Assembly: GCA_018257865.1 (NCBI GenBank)
Contig: JAEUBA010000089.1
Coordinates: 62,001 to 126,000 of the forward strand
Reading direction: 5' to 3'
From: Stereocaulon alpinum
Taxonomy: Eukaryota; Ascomycota; Lecanoromycetes; Lecanorales; Stereocaulaceae
DNA length: 64,000 bases
Positions 22,146 to 33,370 of the stretch are shown here, one piece after another. How positions within the stretch are numbered: the first letter of the stretch is position 1; each line of letters begins with the position of its first letter. A program made the position numbers and the translations under genes. The notes beneath the pieces were generated by a model. The model was not told where the DNA came from, searched no databases, and was given only the letters and a program-made list of their open reading frames with translations.

Positions 22146-23680
22146 CGCGCTTCGGCTAGCGCGTAGCGGGTCCGCCGGACAAAGGTTCGCAGGAAGCATC
22201 GTCGGGTACAAGCATAGCGTCTTGTAGCCCAGCGGGCCCTATTCGAAGGCTTTCAAAAGGAAGTCTAGCTACTCAGAGTGTTAAGATATTCGAGAATCAG
22301 CCAAAGAGGCTGCGCCGAAAGTGCACCGAGGCGATTACTCAGCGACGAGCTTCCACTTTCAATCTGGCTATTCTTGGTCCCTCTGGTGGTCATCGCTCTT
22401 TCACTAGCACTAGCAACTGGTATCAGATATGCCCTGTACGATCTCATGACATTTCTTGGCTAAGTAGCGATGCAACGCTGGGAGAATGGTATGGTCGACA
22501 CTCTCATACTTTCATCCTCTTGAATGACCATGTTGTTCTAGCAACTCAGGGTCATTACAGGCGACCACTGCAGCCTCCTTTACTCTTCGTTAAATAAGAC
22601 CATAAAGCCTGTTCTGTCACAGGCTCCGTCTTGAAGCCTCAAATATTGCTGGCCAACTTCAGAACCAAGTGTCTGACGTATTGTTAAGCCATGTCTGGTT
22701 GCCACGCTGCCCTTGTTCTCTTGCTCGTGGAGGAGGCAAACAACGTTGGGAGGACTATGCAGAGGAGTCTGGTGGGAGCTGTCAAGGCCGCAGATCAACG
22801 ATGAGGCTTTGTGCGAGGATATGAGTACTAGAATTTGAAAGACCAATGCCTCGTCATACTCGCCATTCTTTGGGCAGCCTTTAACCTATGACTACAGGTT
22901 GAAGGAATATTTCATCCCTTCACTGATCGAATTCCGGGAGAAAGCAGAGGGACTGTGCCATGAATGCAGATAGCATCTATTCAGGCCACACAGAGAACAA
23001 AGTACCCGGCGCCACAGTGGCGAGGTGGAACAATACCTTCGTCCTCAGGTTCTGCGTTTGCATATTTCTGGCGGTGAAGCAGGTATCTGGGCTATTCAAC
23101 GCCACTAGATCGTTGGGCCAATGTATAGTGCAACCCTGTGTCTATGCGCAAGGAGCTCAAGGGCAAGGTTCTGCGATCGGTCTCTGCGTGCTTTCATATG
23201 CTTAATTTTGGCGAATGTTCCACTCTTGGCAACCACGACCAATGCGCACTTTAATCTCCATAATTCCTAGAAAGATTTTTAGATTCGTGCTTACCTGTGA
23301 GAAGACAAAATGTTCACGTGATTCGATGCGATATTTGAACACAAGGGAAATAGCATGAGTGCTAAGTGATCCCGAGATATATAAAAATCGCAGGCAATAT
23401 CTAGGAAGGCTACCGTTACTTTTAGTGCTTCATACAAGTCTGCCATTGTCCACCCAATTGGCTCCGCATTCAGGAATGAAAGGATAAAGCATAGAGGTGT
23501 CACAGAGACAGGATTTTCGGCTGAAGCAGGTACGCAATTACTCACCAGTCTTGATTCACAGACGATTTATTACCTTTGCACTGCACAAATCGGCCCGAGC
23601 CGAAGATTGTATATACTATTATTGGAATCAACTGATTCACTGTGATATAGGACCATATTCATTGAGGTTTGCCGGCTATA
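22146..23680. other. Gene-poor region with weak ORFs
   Basis: Contains a plus-strand frame 22278..22463 with one membrane-like segment (IWLFLVPLVVIALSLALATG) and a minus-strand frame 22580..22846. Neither has a supported start, splice context or recognised domain. They may be more relics of the decayed genes to the left. Confidence 0.35.
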
Positions 23681-24407
23681 AGACCGGCAGCCTGCCTCCC
23701 TCTTCATCTTCCCTCCTCCGGTCTCCGCTAACATACTTATACTAGAAGTCTCAACCACCAGTCTTGACTTCCGGACTCCCCTACTGATCCCCAATACCTA
23801 TCCTCTAGTCAGAAAATCGATCCGCAACAGATATCCCGATCACCAGAGCTTCTTTTCATTCGCACTAGGTAAATTTTCACGACTACGCCATCTGACTTTC
23901 CCACACACCCAGGCCGTCCCATCAACACTTCTGATCAAGATCACCTTCCACCTGCTTATCTTTCCTCAACACCCACGCCCCTACACATTCCCCCACCATG
24001 TGCTCACATCGTTACTCAAGCTCAGATACAGCTGGCTAACATACAGCGCTGCCAAGCCTCCAAATAATAGATTCATCGAATCAAGTGAGTATTACCCACT
24101 CCACATGATTCTAATTTGAAGATTTGCAATGACGCATTTGTTAAATACTGTTTCTTTCGATTGCAACCATCTCTGCTTCTCCAAAGCCGCATTCGACATG
24201 ACTGATAGGTATGTTTCCCACTAAAAGCGACAACGACGACTAATATCACTTGATCACTGCCAGATTCTTTGGGTACGTCAAGCGTTGGAGGTTGCCACCT
24301 TGATATCTTGCAAATTGTTAAGCGAAGACTCTGATTGAGGACATTCTTCTATCACAGATCAAGCACAAGCCATAGCGCTTCTTGTTCCCGCTCCTCCCAA
24401 AGAGCGA
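23681..24407. promoter_or_regulatory. Pyrimidine-rich promoter and 5' leader of the 24408 gene
   Basis: About 23,690-24,000 is rich in C/T tracts, common in promoters of well-expressed ascomycete genes. GTGAGT at about 24,084 and GTATGT at about 24,209 are possible 5' UTR intron donors. These are sequence impressions only. Confidence 0.35.
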
Positions 24408-25777
24408 ATGTCGTCCAACAACGGCGATCAGTCGCCGAAAGGTGAGGGTTCACCCTCCAACCCGGCTCACAATGGCAGCACGTTGACTCTATGTTCTACA
24501 TCAGCAAAGGCAACCACTCAAAGAGGAGGCCACTGGGACAAATTGTATCAAAGAGCGGAATCTCTAATGATTGGAGTCGGCCGAGATTCATTCTTGTCCG
24601 GGCTACTTGCCAAGTACCTGGAGTTCCTTCCGAATATGCCTGGCATGAGCGAAGCAGACAACGTACTCCATTGGATTACTCGTTTCATGGATGGAACTCG
24701 AGGAACCGCGCCGGCCCGCGATGCTGTCAAATACCTCTGTCGCTCGCATTGGGATTTGGCTACTGCCATCAAGAGGTGGTGCGACGTGGGAAACTTTTCG
24801 TACATGGGGGTAGAGACTTGCAGCGATAGCGAGGAAGGGGATGACTCGAGCGAGGAAGACGAGGTGGCGAAGCTCAACCCCAACGTGGATCGTAGTCCTG
24901 CGCTCAAAGGCCAAATAAGGCCAGACAAGTTCCTGATCGTCATCCACCAACCCGGGGGCAAGTCCGACAAGCGCAACGAGTACCAGGCCTACGATCATGG
25001 CCGGAGTTTCGACTGGAACCAACCAGACCACATACGGGCTCTCAATCGCTGGCGAAGCCAGATTCTGAGGTATGTACACCCCTATCCTACATCATCCTTG
25101 ACCCAAGCTGACCTTCCAACATACGCAACCTTGGCTCAGCGAGAGCCGCCCGTGTTTCCTTCCACGAAGCCGAAATCGAGTGGCTTTACCAAATGCACCG
25201 ATCCTTCCTTCAAGCAGCGCGCGACAGAGGCGAAAGGGTCAGCTGGAACAAAATAAGATGGGATGACATCACGGTCGACTTCAACAAATACTTTGAGGGC
25301 ACAGTCCTCCCTGGCGATCCTACACCTCGACCTGCTCGCACAAAAGCCAGCCTGACGACGGAACGTTATCGGGTAAAGCGGATCACCGACCTTGCTGGCC
25401 TTACACCTAAGCAACCAACCTCGAAGAGCCCGAAGAAGAAGGAACAACAGGCTGCACTAAAGGACGAGGAGGCAGGAGATACCGATGGGGAGGTAGCGGG
25501 CAAGGAGGAGGATGAAGAAGAAGACGACGAGGAGCAAGAGGAGGAAGAGGACCTAGAGGACGGAGAGCGTGACGAGGACGAAGAGGAGGAGGAGGACGAC
25601 GACGACGACGACAACAACAACGACGACGACGCAGACGCAACCGAAGAAGAAGACATCCCGCACCAGCCCACCTCATCAAAAGCACCACAGCGCAGCAATC
25701 CTTCATCTCGAGGCAATCACAGCAGAACCGGGCGTGGCGGCAAGAGCTTCTCACCATCGACAAGGGGCACGCGGTAG
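24408..25777 (+). CDS. Putative nuclear protein with UBA-like and SANT-like regions and an acidic tail, about 431 aa
   Basis: Exon 1 is 24408..25069. Exon 2 most likely starts at 25144, which keeps frame with a CGAG acceptor; the nearby CAG at 25139 would break it, so this junction needs cDNA. Residues about 100-130 (ARDAVKYLCRSHWDLATAIKRW) resemble a UBA-like three-helix motif. After an acidic Ser patch (DSEEGDDSSEEDE) and the splice, FHEAEIEWLYQMH ... WDDITVDFNKYFEG ... ASLTTERYRVKRI has the Trp and helix spacing of a Myb/SANT-like or homeodomain-like fold. The C-terminus is a long Glu/Asp run with several Lys, then Ser/Arg/Gly. Such a layout fits a chromatin- or nucleic-acid-associated protein. 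Domain names are by eye and uncertain; the coding call is strong. Confidence 0.7.
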
Positions 25778-26331
25778 AGGGGGATATTGAACAAACATAC
25801 ACACGGATATCGGGAAAAGCGGATCGGGCATCTACATGCATCATGGTTATCTTCCGCAATCCAGGGCTGGAATCGGCTCCGCATATTAGAAACGTGGCGT
25901 ATTTCTGGCTTGCATGCATGCATGCATGGGTGTTGGGGGCATAGGTAGACTTGGGTTTGATACCCAGGTTTTTTGGGGCAATGGATACTTTGCCTGGTCT
26001 CGATTTTGAGAACTTCTTTCTGCAATGGTGTGATGTGCTGTGACGTATGTAGCGGGGAACGTGTAGGATGGGTGTCGTTGTAGGGGTTTTCCTGCCATAC
26101 TTTGTAGACGTGTCGTTGCTGGGTAGTCTTGTAGATCACGGCACATCGAGATCGTGACGAGCATGCAATTGGTCGATGAGCAGGATTCTTGCCCACGTCT
26201 TTGGAAGTTCGAAGCTTCAGATTCCTGTATACCATGGCATAGAATGACCCTCCCAAGCATGTAAAGCGTAGAAGTGGGTATTTGGCCAGAACCTTCAACA
26301 TATCACCACTCCACCTCATCCCCGGACCTCC
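25778..26331. other. Convergent intergenic region
   Basis: 3' ends of two converging genes. It contains a short ATGC repeat (GCATGCATGCATGC near 25,911). The minus ORFs reaching into it have no support. Confidence 0.4.
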
Positions 26332-28023
26332 TCACCCAGCAACCATAGCCTCCCTCACCACCTCCTTCCTCTCCATCCCATCCCTCTCATCCAATACCTC
26401 CCTCTCCGACATCCCAGCCCGCTCTTCCTCAAGCTTCCTCCTCTCCTTCTTACTCAACGTCAAACTCCCATTCTCCAACGCCTCTTTCGGCAATGGCCGC
26501 ACATACGGCTGACATACCCACCAAGGCCTCTTACAGGCTTTGACTGTAGCCACTGAACTCTCGTCGTGATCGAGGTTGGCGGCTTGCTCTTCTGCATCAG
26601 GGGTGGATGGGTCCTCGTATTTGGAGGGGTTGGAAGCGTAGTCTAGGAGGCCTTCTTTGACCGCCGCTTCGACCATTTGGAGAACGTTTTCGTAGGCGGC
26701 CATATCGCCTGCGCGGGAGCGGGCGAGGGCGTCGCGGACGTTGGTGTGTTTACTTATGAGGGGCCGGAGGAAGTGGAAGAGATGGGGCTGCATTGCGAGG
26801 AGGTTTGGGGAGGTGGGTCTGTCATCGCGCTTCTGCCGTTTTGCTGGTGGTTGGTCACCAGCTTTGTCTTCGGCATCACCGTTGGTGGTAGTAGGGGGCG
26901 CGTCGAAGGGCGGGTCGGAGGGTAGGAAGAGTGGTGTTCGAGGTGGTGCAGGTTTCTCGAGAACGTGTATGTAGAGAATGTCCATGTAGCGCCTAAAGAC
27001 TGCATCCATACGGTAGCCACCCTTGCCGTCTCTACCTCTCCAGTATTCTTGGCCTTCATGACCGATGGGTGGAGGCTTTGCGAAGATTGTGGGGTCGTGG
27101 AGGTTCCCTTCAGCACTCATGACGCCGTCTGCACCAGTTTCTTCAAGGCATCTTGATATATCGCTATGCCGTAGGATGTTACCATTTGCGAAGAGGACTG
27201 TATCCGGAGGTAGATTGGCTCGTAGATACCGCAGCACCGACCAATCTGCCAAACCCGTATTGTGCCCTTTCTGCTCTCGTTGCCTCCCGTGCACTGTGAT
27301 TACGCTCGCCCCAGCCGAGAGTATCATTTTTGCGTAGTCCAGAGTTTTCTCTTTCGATTCGAGTATTCGCATCTTGGCTGTCACAGGCACGTCCAAATTT
27401 GTGTGTAGCTTGTTGATCAACCTATAAATTAGGTCCCAATCCTCCTGTAAGAACGCCCCATAGTTTCCTCTCCTAGCAATACCCTGAGGGCAACCCAGAT
27501 TCAGATCGACCGCATCACAGAAGGGCTCAACGTATCGTGCAGCCTCAAGCAGTTCATCCGGCGAATTGGCGCAGAATTGGACGAAGAGTGGGCGGTCAAC
27601 CTCCGGATGTCCATCGAGATATAGATCGGCGGGAAGGTTTTCTGATTTGGGAGGAGAGGCGAGGCCAGACTTTGTGGGTTGGAAATGATGATCACGGAAC
27701 TTTGTCGTCTCGGTAAACATTCGTGCATGAAGCATAGGTGTGTAGGCTAGGAGGTCCTTAGAAGGTTGGGGGTCCATGAAGGATCTAGTGAGCATTCGCC
27801 ATGCCTAACAAGCTTCTCAGTCAATTGCTTGGCAAGAGATACGTAGAAAACAGCATACGAACTCTGACTGATCCACCATTGGGGCAAGGATCATTTTGGG
27901 GCTACCCAAGCTCTCGTAGAATGCCCGACCTGTCAGCTTTCGCCGTTTGGCGGGTGGGGGTTCCATCAATCTTGAAGTTGGAGACTCGTTAGCTTTCGAC
28001 TGAGTGTCGTTGCTGATGGCCAT
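26332..28023 (-). CDS. DUS1: tRNA-dihydrouridine(16/17) synthase, Dus1-like, about 545 aa
   Basis: Exons 28023..27859 and 27804..26332, with a GTATGC..TTAG intron of 54 bp in phase 0. Dus1 uses FMN and NADPH to reduce uridines 16 and 17 in the D-loop of tRNAs. The chain has the family's order: ILAPMVDQSEFAWR (first barrel strand), FVQFCANSPDELLEAARYVE, then DAVDLNLGCPQGIARRGNYG with the catalytic Cys near residue 160. AKMRILESKEKT, VITVHGRQREQKG and FANGNILRHSDISRCLEETG ... MSAEGNL (flavin-phosphate site) follow. A Pro/Asp-rich fungal insert (PPAKRQKRDD) and a basic, Glu-rich C-terminal extension follow the usual helical domain. Length is in the range of fungal Dus1 proteins. All key residues are present, so I expect it to be active in nucleus or cytosol. 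Confidence 0.93.
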
Positions 28024-30605
28024 GGTGGAGAGTCTGTGAATCCGAGCAAAGATGCCACAAGCAGTTGTTGGATTACGTGCAAGCCTGCACGCTTGCTGGA
28101 GGAGGATGTCCAGCTTGGGAAGGATTCGTTGAGGTTGTAGGCCTATGGAGGTGCTGCAAAGGCTTCAGTGCTGGTTGATCGTAGAGTTTGCTACTTTATA
28201 TGTAACGGATGTTGGAAAACAATGCTGGTCTTGGGCCAAAGCGAGACTAGAAGGCTTAGTCCGACTGCCGGAAAGCCTGAGGGCTGCCCCTAAGTTAGGC
28301 ACGATGATATCCTAAAGAGCGCCCTGGAGCTGGTGATCTAAGCGACGCGGATCACTCCCGGGACGTTTCCTTCCCCCAGCTTTAGGGACCAATGTCGCCG
28401 GCTAAATGGCCTGCTTTAGGCTACCTGCTAGAGCAGTGCTTGCTGTACTCGGGAAGGTTTGCATATCCTGAGTGCCCCCCCTACTTTTAGCGTGCCTGTG
28501 TTCAAGAATCAAGGAAACGTCGATGTAAACTATGTCACAGCCACGTGAGTATCAGACGAATGCAGAGGATGCAGATACTCTTCGCGTGAAAGCTTGCCCC
28601 CTTGTGCGTCCCCAAAGATGCCAGCCTTCGACCATTGGTAGTATACTCGTGCAAGAAGAGCAATCACAGCGTCCAGCAGCGGTCTTTCAACCCGATCATT
28701 AATGAGAGCCTTATAGAATTAGTGACATGCAATAACACTCGGAGTTATACAAGCTAAGGGCCTCTGAGGGGCACCGTATATGTATGCCTTCCAGTTGGTC
28801 GCCAACGCCATAAAGAATACTCGCAACTAAAGTGAGAGCTACGGCAAATCACAAGCCAGAATCCATATAGTCTTCGGCCTGGGTCTTCCAACCCCATTGT
28901 TGCACCGTCGAGACAACAATGTGTCCTGCCCGTTTCGTTTCACTTCAGCGTTCGTCCTTCATCCTCCTACACATACGTCACCACAACACCATGCAACCTC
29001 TCTCACTTCGCGAATCCCATCAAGACCTAATCTACATCAACTCTCCCAGGCAACCACAAACACCACTCCCTCCACGTCGTCTTTAAATTTAAACTCCTTC
29101 GCCTCCACTGCCGTAGCGGGGATAGCTGCCTAGCTACGCGGCCCCGTTTGTGCCGGTTGTTCTAGCACCGATTGCGAAAACATCGTCAATACCACTATCA
29201 ATCGTAGAAAGTAGTACAGATCGATTGAGAGAAGGCTATGTAATTGACTTCCACGGCAGAGAGCGAGTCAAGATCACTTTATAGGGTCTTGAACCGGTTG
29301 TTGCCTATTCATTCTCGAATACTTTGTACGTTCCTGGAGGCGATACGATTTTAGGATGAGTTCGGGACGAGTGCGGTTAGGACGCTGTGGGCTGCGTATG
29401 GAAGTATGAGGTGTCGAGATCTTACTCCGAACGTATGTATTGTGGAAAGGCGATCGATGTAGGTAGCGCCCTGGGATATATCAGCTGTGTTTGTCTTATC
29501 TCGAATTCGTCTTGAGGTCTTGTGGAACAGGTAGAGTGCGATAATGATAGGTAGACGCTCTCAGATATGGTTGGGGGGTTTTTCCTTTTTCTAGCTAGGT
29601 GTCATACCAGCGATTTAAATATCGTGGTTGGTGCTTATCAAGCAGCTTGAATGGGAGAAGAGGGCAAGGAGCAGGGTTGCGAGAAGGATGAGGTGGAGCG
29701 GTTAGTGAGGTGTATATGTGGCGTTGAAGAGCATGCTTGCGTCCTTGGCGGATGGGCTTTTAGTAGAATGGGGCAATGGTTCCTTTAACCGATGGCCAGC
29801 GAGATTTGATCTTCGTGGGATCAGTGCGGTAGACTTGATTACTGGCCAGTGCCAGTCTTGTAAGGACGGCAGATAACCATTGGTGATTACGCCGGGAAGG
29901 TAGAATCCTTAAGCGTTACTGTAGGTCAGCTCAAGAATGGTAGCATCTCTGGTTGCTGAACAGTCATATTTCATTGCCATTATTCCCTTCCCTTTGCCTC
30001 CGCACTAGAAGGAACATATCGTCGCTCTACAATGTAACAAGGAACCACACATGCTAGCTCGCTTTCCTCCAACCCCAAGTTTGCTCACTTCATGATGACA
30101 CGCAATGACCTGGCCAGTAGGATAAGGAAATGGATGGACCTATGCAATCCCTGAACGCTTCATATGATGTAGAAAGGGACGAAAATGCAATCAAGCAAGC
30201 ATTTTATGCGTGGAGCGAAGAGCTGAAATGCTAAAAGGATGCCGCCGGTAGCTGTGAGCGAAAATTCTGGCCGCCCACGGACGTATTGATGTGGAGAAGA
30301 CGAGGTTTGAGGAGGTTTTCGAGGCGTCAGACCTTAGATGGCTGATCGTAGTGCAAGGAACCGTAGCCGGCCGGTCCTTGTGAAGCGGAGAATGTAGAAG
30401 GTTTGAGGTGACGTTACAGACGTAAGCATTCGGTCGTTATTGCACTAGGCAACAAATGCTGGATTAGAAAGTTGTATGGAGGTGTGGGCCTAGGCGTTTC
30501 CAACGTAGCATCGCTGATGTTCGCTATGGGCTCTCGTGGAGTGTTAAGCCGATCTTGATGACCGTACACAACGGTGAAAGTTTTTCGAAGCAATCCTCGC
30601 ATTGC
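28024..30605. other. 2.6-kb spacer, no supported gene
   Basis: Upstream of DUS1 and downstream of the BNI4-like gene. The plus ORF 28897..29133 is Ser/Thr/Pro-rich and short, and I see no domain, tRNA-like T-loop or long repeat. GC content and lack of RIP features suggest ordinary non-coding DNA. Confidence 0.4.
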
Positions 30606-33370
30606 TCAGAAGAAGTGTGTGTAGACCTTAGACTCCGTATGAACTTCCATTTCCTAACCGCAGAGTCAGCAAAAGACTACGCCGCGGTAAGGGCATAAAA
30701 CATACCATTTTGAAAGTGTTCAGCTCCTCTTTGATCTGCTGAGCAAGCATGGGCGTCAAGCGGTTGCAAGTGGCTATCTCCCCACGCCTATCGTATTCCC
30801 CTGGAGGCCATGTATCATAGAATTGCTTACGAGGATCGAAGGTGACACCGCGAGCACCAGAGCTACGAGGCGTGCCTGGCACACTCTTGGACTCTCCACC
30901 TCCGTTGACAAAGTTCAGCGTAGACAAGAAGTAGTCTTCTCCTTCTATGTTGACGGAATCGGTTCTTCGATGTCCAGTTCGTGGGCCATGCTCATCGGCA
31001 GGTGTGCTTGGGGAGCTAGAATGCGGCGAGTCATTGAAGTGAGGAATCTGAGGGAGACTGAAGTCGGGTGCTCTCGTATCAACAGGCCTCGTGACAGGGG
31101 AAGAGTTGCCTGAATCTGTGCCGTTTCCTGTTATATGTTAGTAATCAATTTGCATATTTCGTAGTGATCACATACGCTTTAGGATTCCCTTCTTGATAGC
31201 GGCTAGAACTTTGGCACGCTCGTCCTCTCCTCCAACAATGCTACGTCTTCCTCTTGAGCTGTCACGGTCACTGGACGGCATAGGGTCCGGAACGGCTCTA
31301 GCAGCGTCCAACGAGTTTCTCTCTAACTTGGGAAAGCCAGTCCCACCTCCGGCTTGATCGTGAGGGTTCACATTGACGTTGACCTTCTCCCGCTCGGCCT
31401 CGACTGTTACCATCGAGACCTGTGCCATGCTTGGCTCAGGTACGGCAGAATCTGCTGCTGGCACGCCAACAACAGATTTTGGCCTGAAGAGGCCAACCAA
31501 CGAACGAGAACCCTTCTTCATTCCTTTGCCCATCTTTCTGATCATGACTGAGGCCGAAGAAGCAGTTGAGGATATAGATAGGTTGTCTGTAGATCCGGTA
31601 AAGAAGTTACCTTGTCCAGAGTAGATGCCTGCACCTAGGCCAGCTTCCTCCTGCTTCTGAATCTCTGCCGCTTGTTGAGCCTCCTGTTCATCATGATAGC
31701 GATCTTTTCGCAGCTTCGCACGCTCATGGGAAGCGTTGTTGGCACTATTCTCTGCAGATGCCTTCCGCAGCTCCGCAGCGCTGCCAAACGAGAATGCTCG
31801 CCGTAATCTTGACGACTTGCCGTCCTTTTTTCCTTCTTTCTTGTTGAGCGCTGCCAAGTGCTGGGCAGCAGGGCTCTCAGGTATACCGGACTGGCCTGTC
31901 GAGGGCTGAGCCATGGTTGGTGCTGCAGGCTTTGGTTGCTCTGGAGCAGTTGACGCGTCCCTTGCAGGTATCATCTCCGGGCTCACCGACATCGGCTTTG
32001 ATAATGGTGAAGGGGTTGTGAGTCTCTTGTTTGCATCAGATGATCCACGAGCAGGTATGTTGACGACTTTCGCTTCGTTCCTTGCAATTGGAGTAGCCTC
32101 TTGTGCCTTGGAGCTAGCGAATTCGAACTTCTTTGACTGAGTGACAAAAGTAAGTCTTACAGATGATGCAACAGAGGGGAGATGTAATAGAAATAGGCAA
32201 AGGAGATTGAGAAAGTTTGGGCAGGGATCGGGGACGAAAAGTATGACTTACCGAAGACGATTGCTTTGCCGCTGGTTGCATCGTACTGGTACTTGAATTG
32301 GAACTCTCATTACTGCTATTACGTCCATGAGAGGATGTTGGGCGCTCTGTTGTCGGTGTGCTGCGGATTTCCTTTCTCTCTTGTATTTGTGGTGCAGGGC
32401 CTGCCAACATGGCAGCATATGTTTTTGGCTGAACGGCCTGCTGCACTAGTGCCGATGTCTCAGAAAGAGGGGCGTAGTCCTTTACTTCCATACTGCTGAC
32501 GCTCCGCCTTCTGTATCGCTTTGCCAGATCTACCTGTACTTGCCTCTCTCTCTGTAGGTTCATGTCATCCTTGCTTGCAATCCTTGGTTGTGCGTCATTA
32601 CTGTATTCGTTTGGTGTGGTCGACTGTGCTCCACGGTATGAGGGGTTTGATGTTAATGTAGGTGTACTAGCAGTTTGTGTTGGATGGGTGTAGAGGTGAC
32701 CGACTGTTGCCATACCAGATCCTGATGGCATTGCCGATCCATTCTGTGCAGGATTGCTTGCTCCTAAAGCTCCAGATGGTTCAACTCTACGGTGATTGCG
32801 GCGGTATCGATCTGGAGATGACTTGGCAACAGCGGCATAAGAAGCAGGCGGTAGAGATGGTGGATTGATATCAAGCCTCGTATTCGATTGTTTGGAGGAC
32901 AGGGTCGATGTGGAGAAGTCATCCCTAGAGGTCTGTATTTGTGGTGTGTAAGTGTTAGGGTTGTTAAGAGGCGTTGAAGATGAGGTGATGGTAGGTGGCC
33001 GTGGACGGCTTGATGTAGCATTATTTTGCGGAGATGCTTGGAAGTTTGATGATAGTGATGGCGCAGAGGCTGTCCTGTTCTCCAGCCGTGGCGCTTGTAG
33101 GCCAGTAGGATGTTGTCGAAGTGGGTTCTGGCCATTCTGTATTATTGGCGCTGTGAAGGTGTATGGCGACACTGGTGGGGTAGAGGTGTGACCCCGATAG
33201 TTCCCAGCCCCCATTCCACCAACAGGTGCGGTGTAGATGTTCCTGGGCATCTGATTGTTCCGTTGATGTTGTTGGCCTGATGGCCCGCTCTGAAACGCCT
33301 CGGAGGACGATGGCCGCGGCTGGAGCATGGTGATGGTCGGCGATGGAAACGACTGCACCATAGCAGCCAT
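30606..33370 (-). CDS. BNI4: Bni4-like scaffold with a C-terminal PP1-binding motif, about 849 aa
   Basis: Exons 33370..32252, 32136..31176, 31127..30706 and 30653..30606 splice in frame. I start at MAAMVQSFPSP (33370); earlier in-frame ATGs give an implausible His-rich leader. The first 600 residues are Ser/Thr/Pro/Asn/Gln-rich and probably disordered, with an Ala/Glu/Lys-rich patch. The last 90 residues carry the diagnostic block: RGVTFDPRKQFYDTW, GEYDRRGEIATCNRLTP, a helix (AQQIKEELNTFKMEM) and YTHFF at the end. In yeast, Bni4 recruits the PP1 phosphatase Glc7 through an RVxF motif and ties chitin synthase III to the septin ring. RGVTF here fits that motif. I infer a role in cell-wall or septum organisation. 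The tail is split by the last intron, so EMEVHTESK and the end come from a 48-nt exon. Confidence 0.8.

Noticed and set aside
25366..25716. Minus-strand Ser-rich ORF and Arg/Pro-rich ORF in the other frame
   Set aside because: They are the antisense of GAC/GAG repeats encoding the acidic tail of the plus-strand gene.
25717..26319. 200-codon minus ORF between two converging genes
   Set aside because: No domain, odd composition, overlaps the end of a well-supported gene.
28897..29133. Ser/Thr/Pro-rich ORF in the DUS1 upstream spacer
   Set aside because: Short, no splice context, no recognised domain; another frame of the same stretch is equally open.
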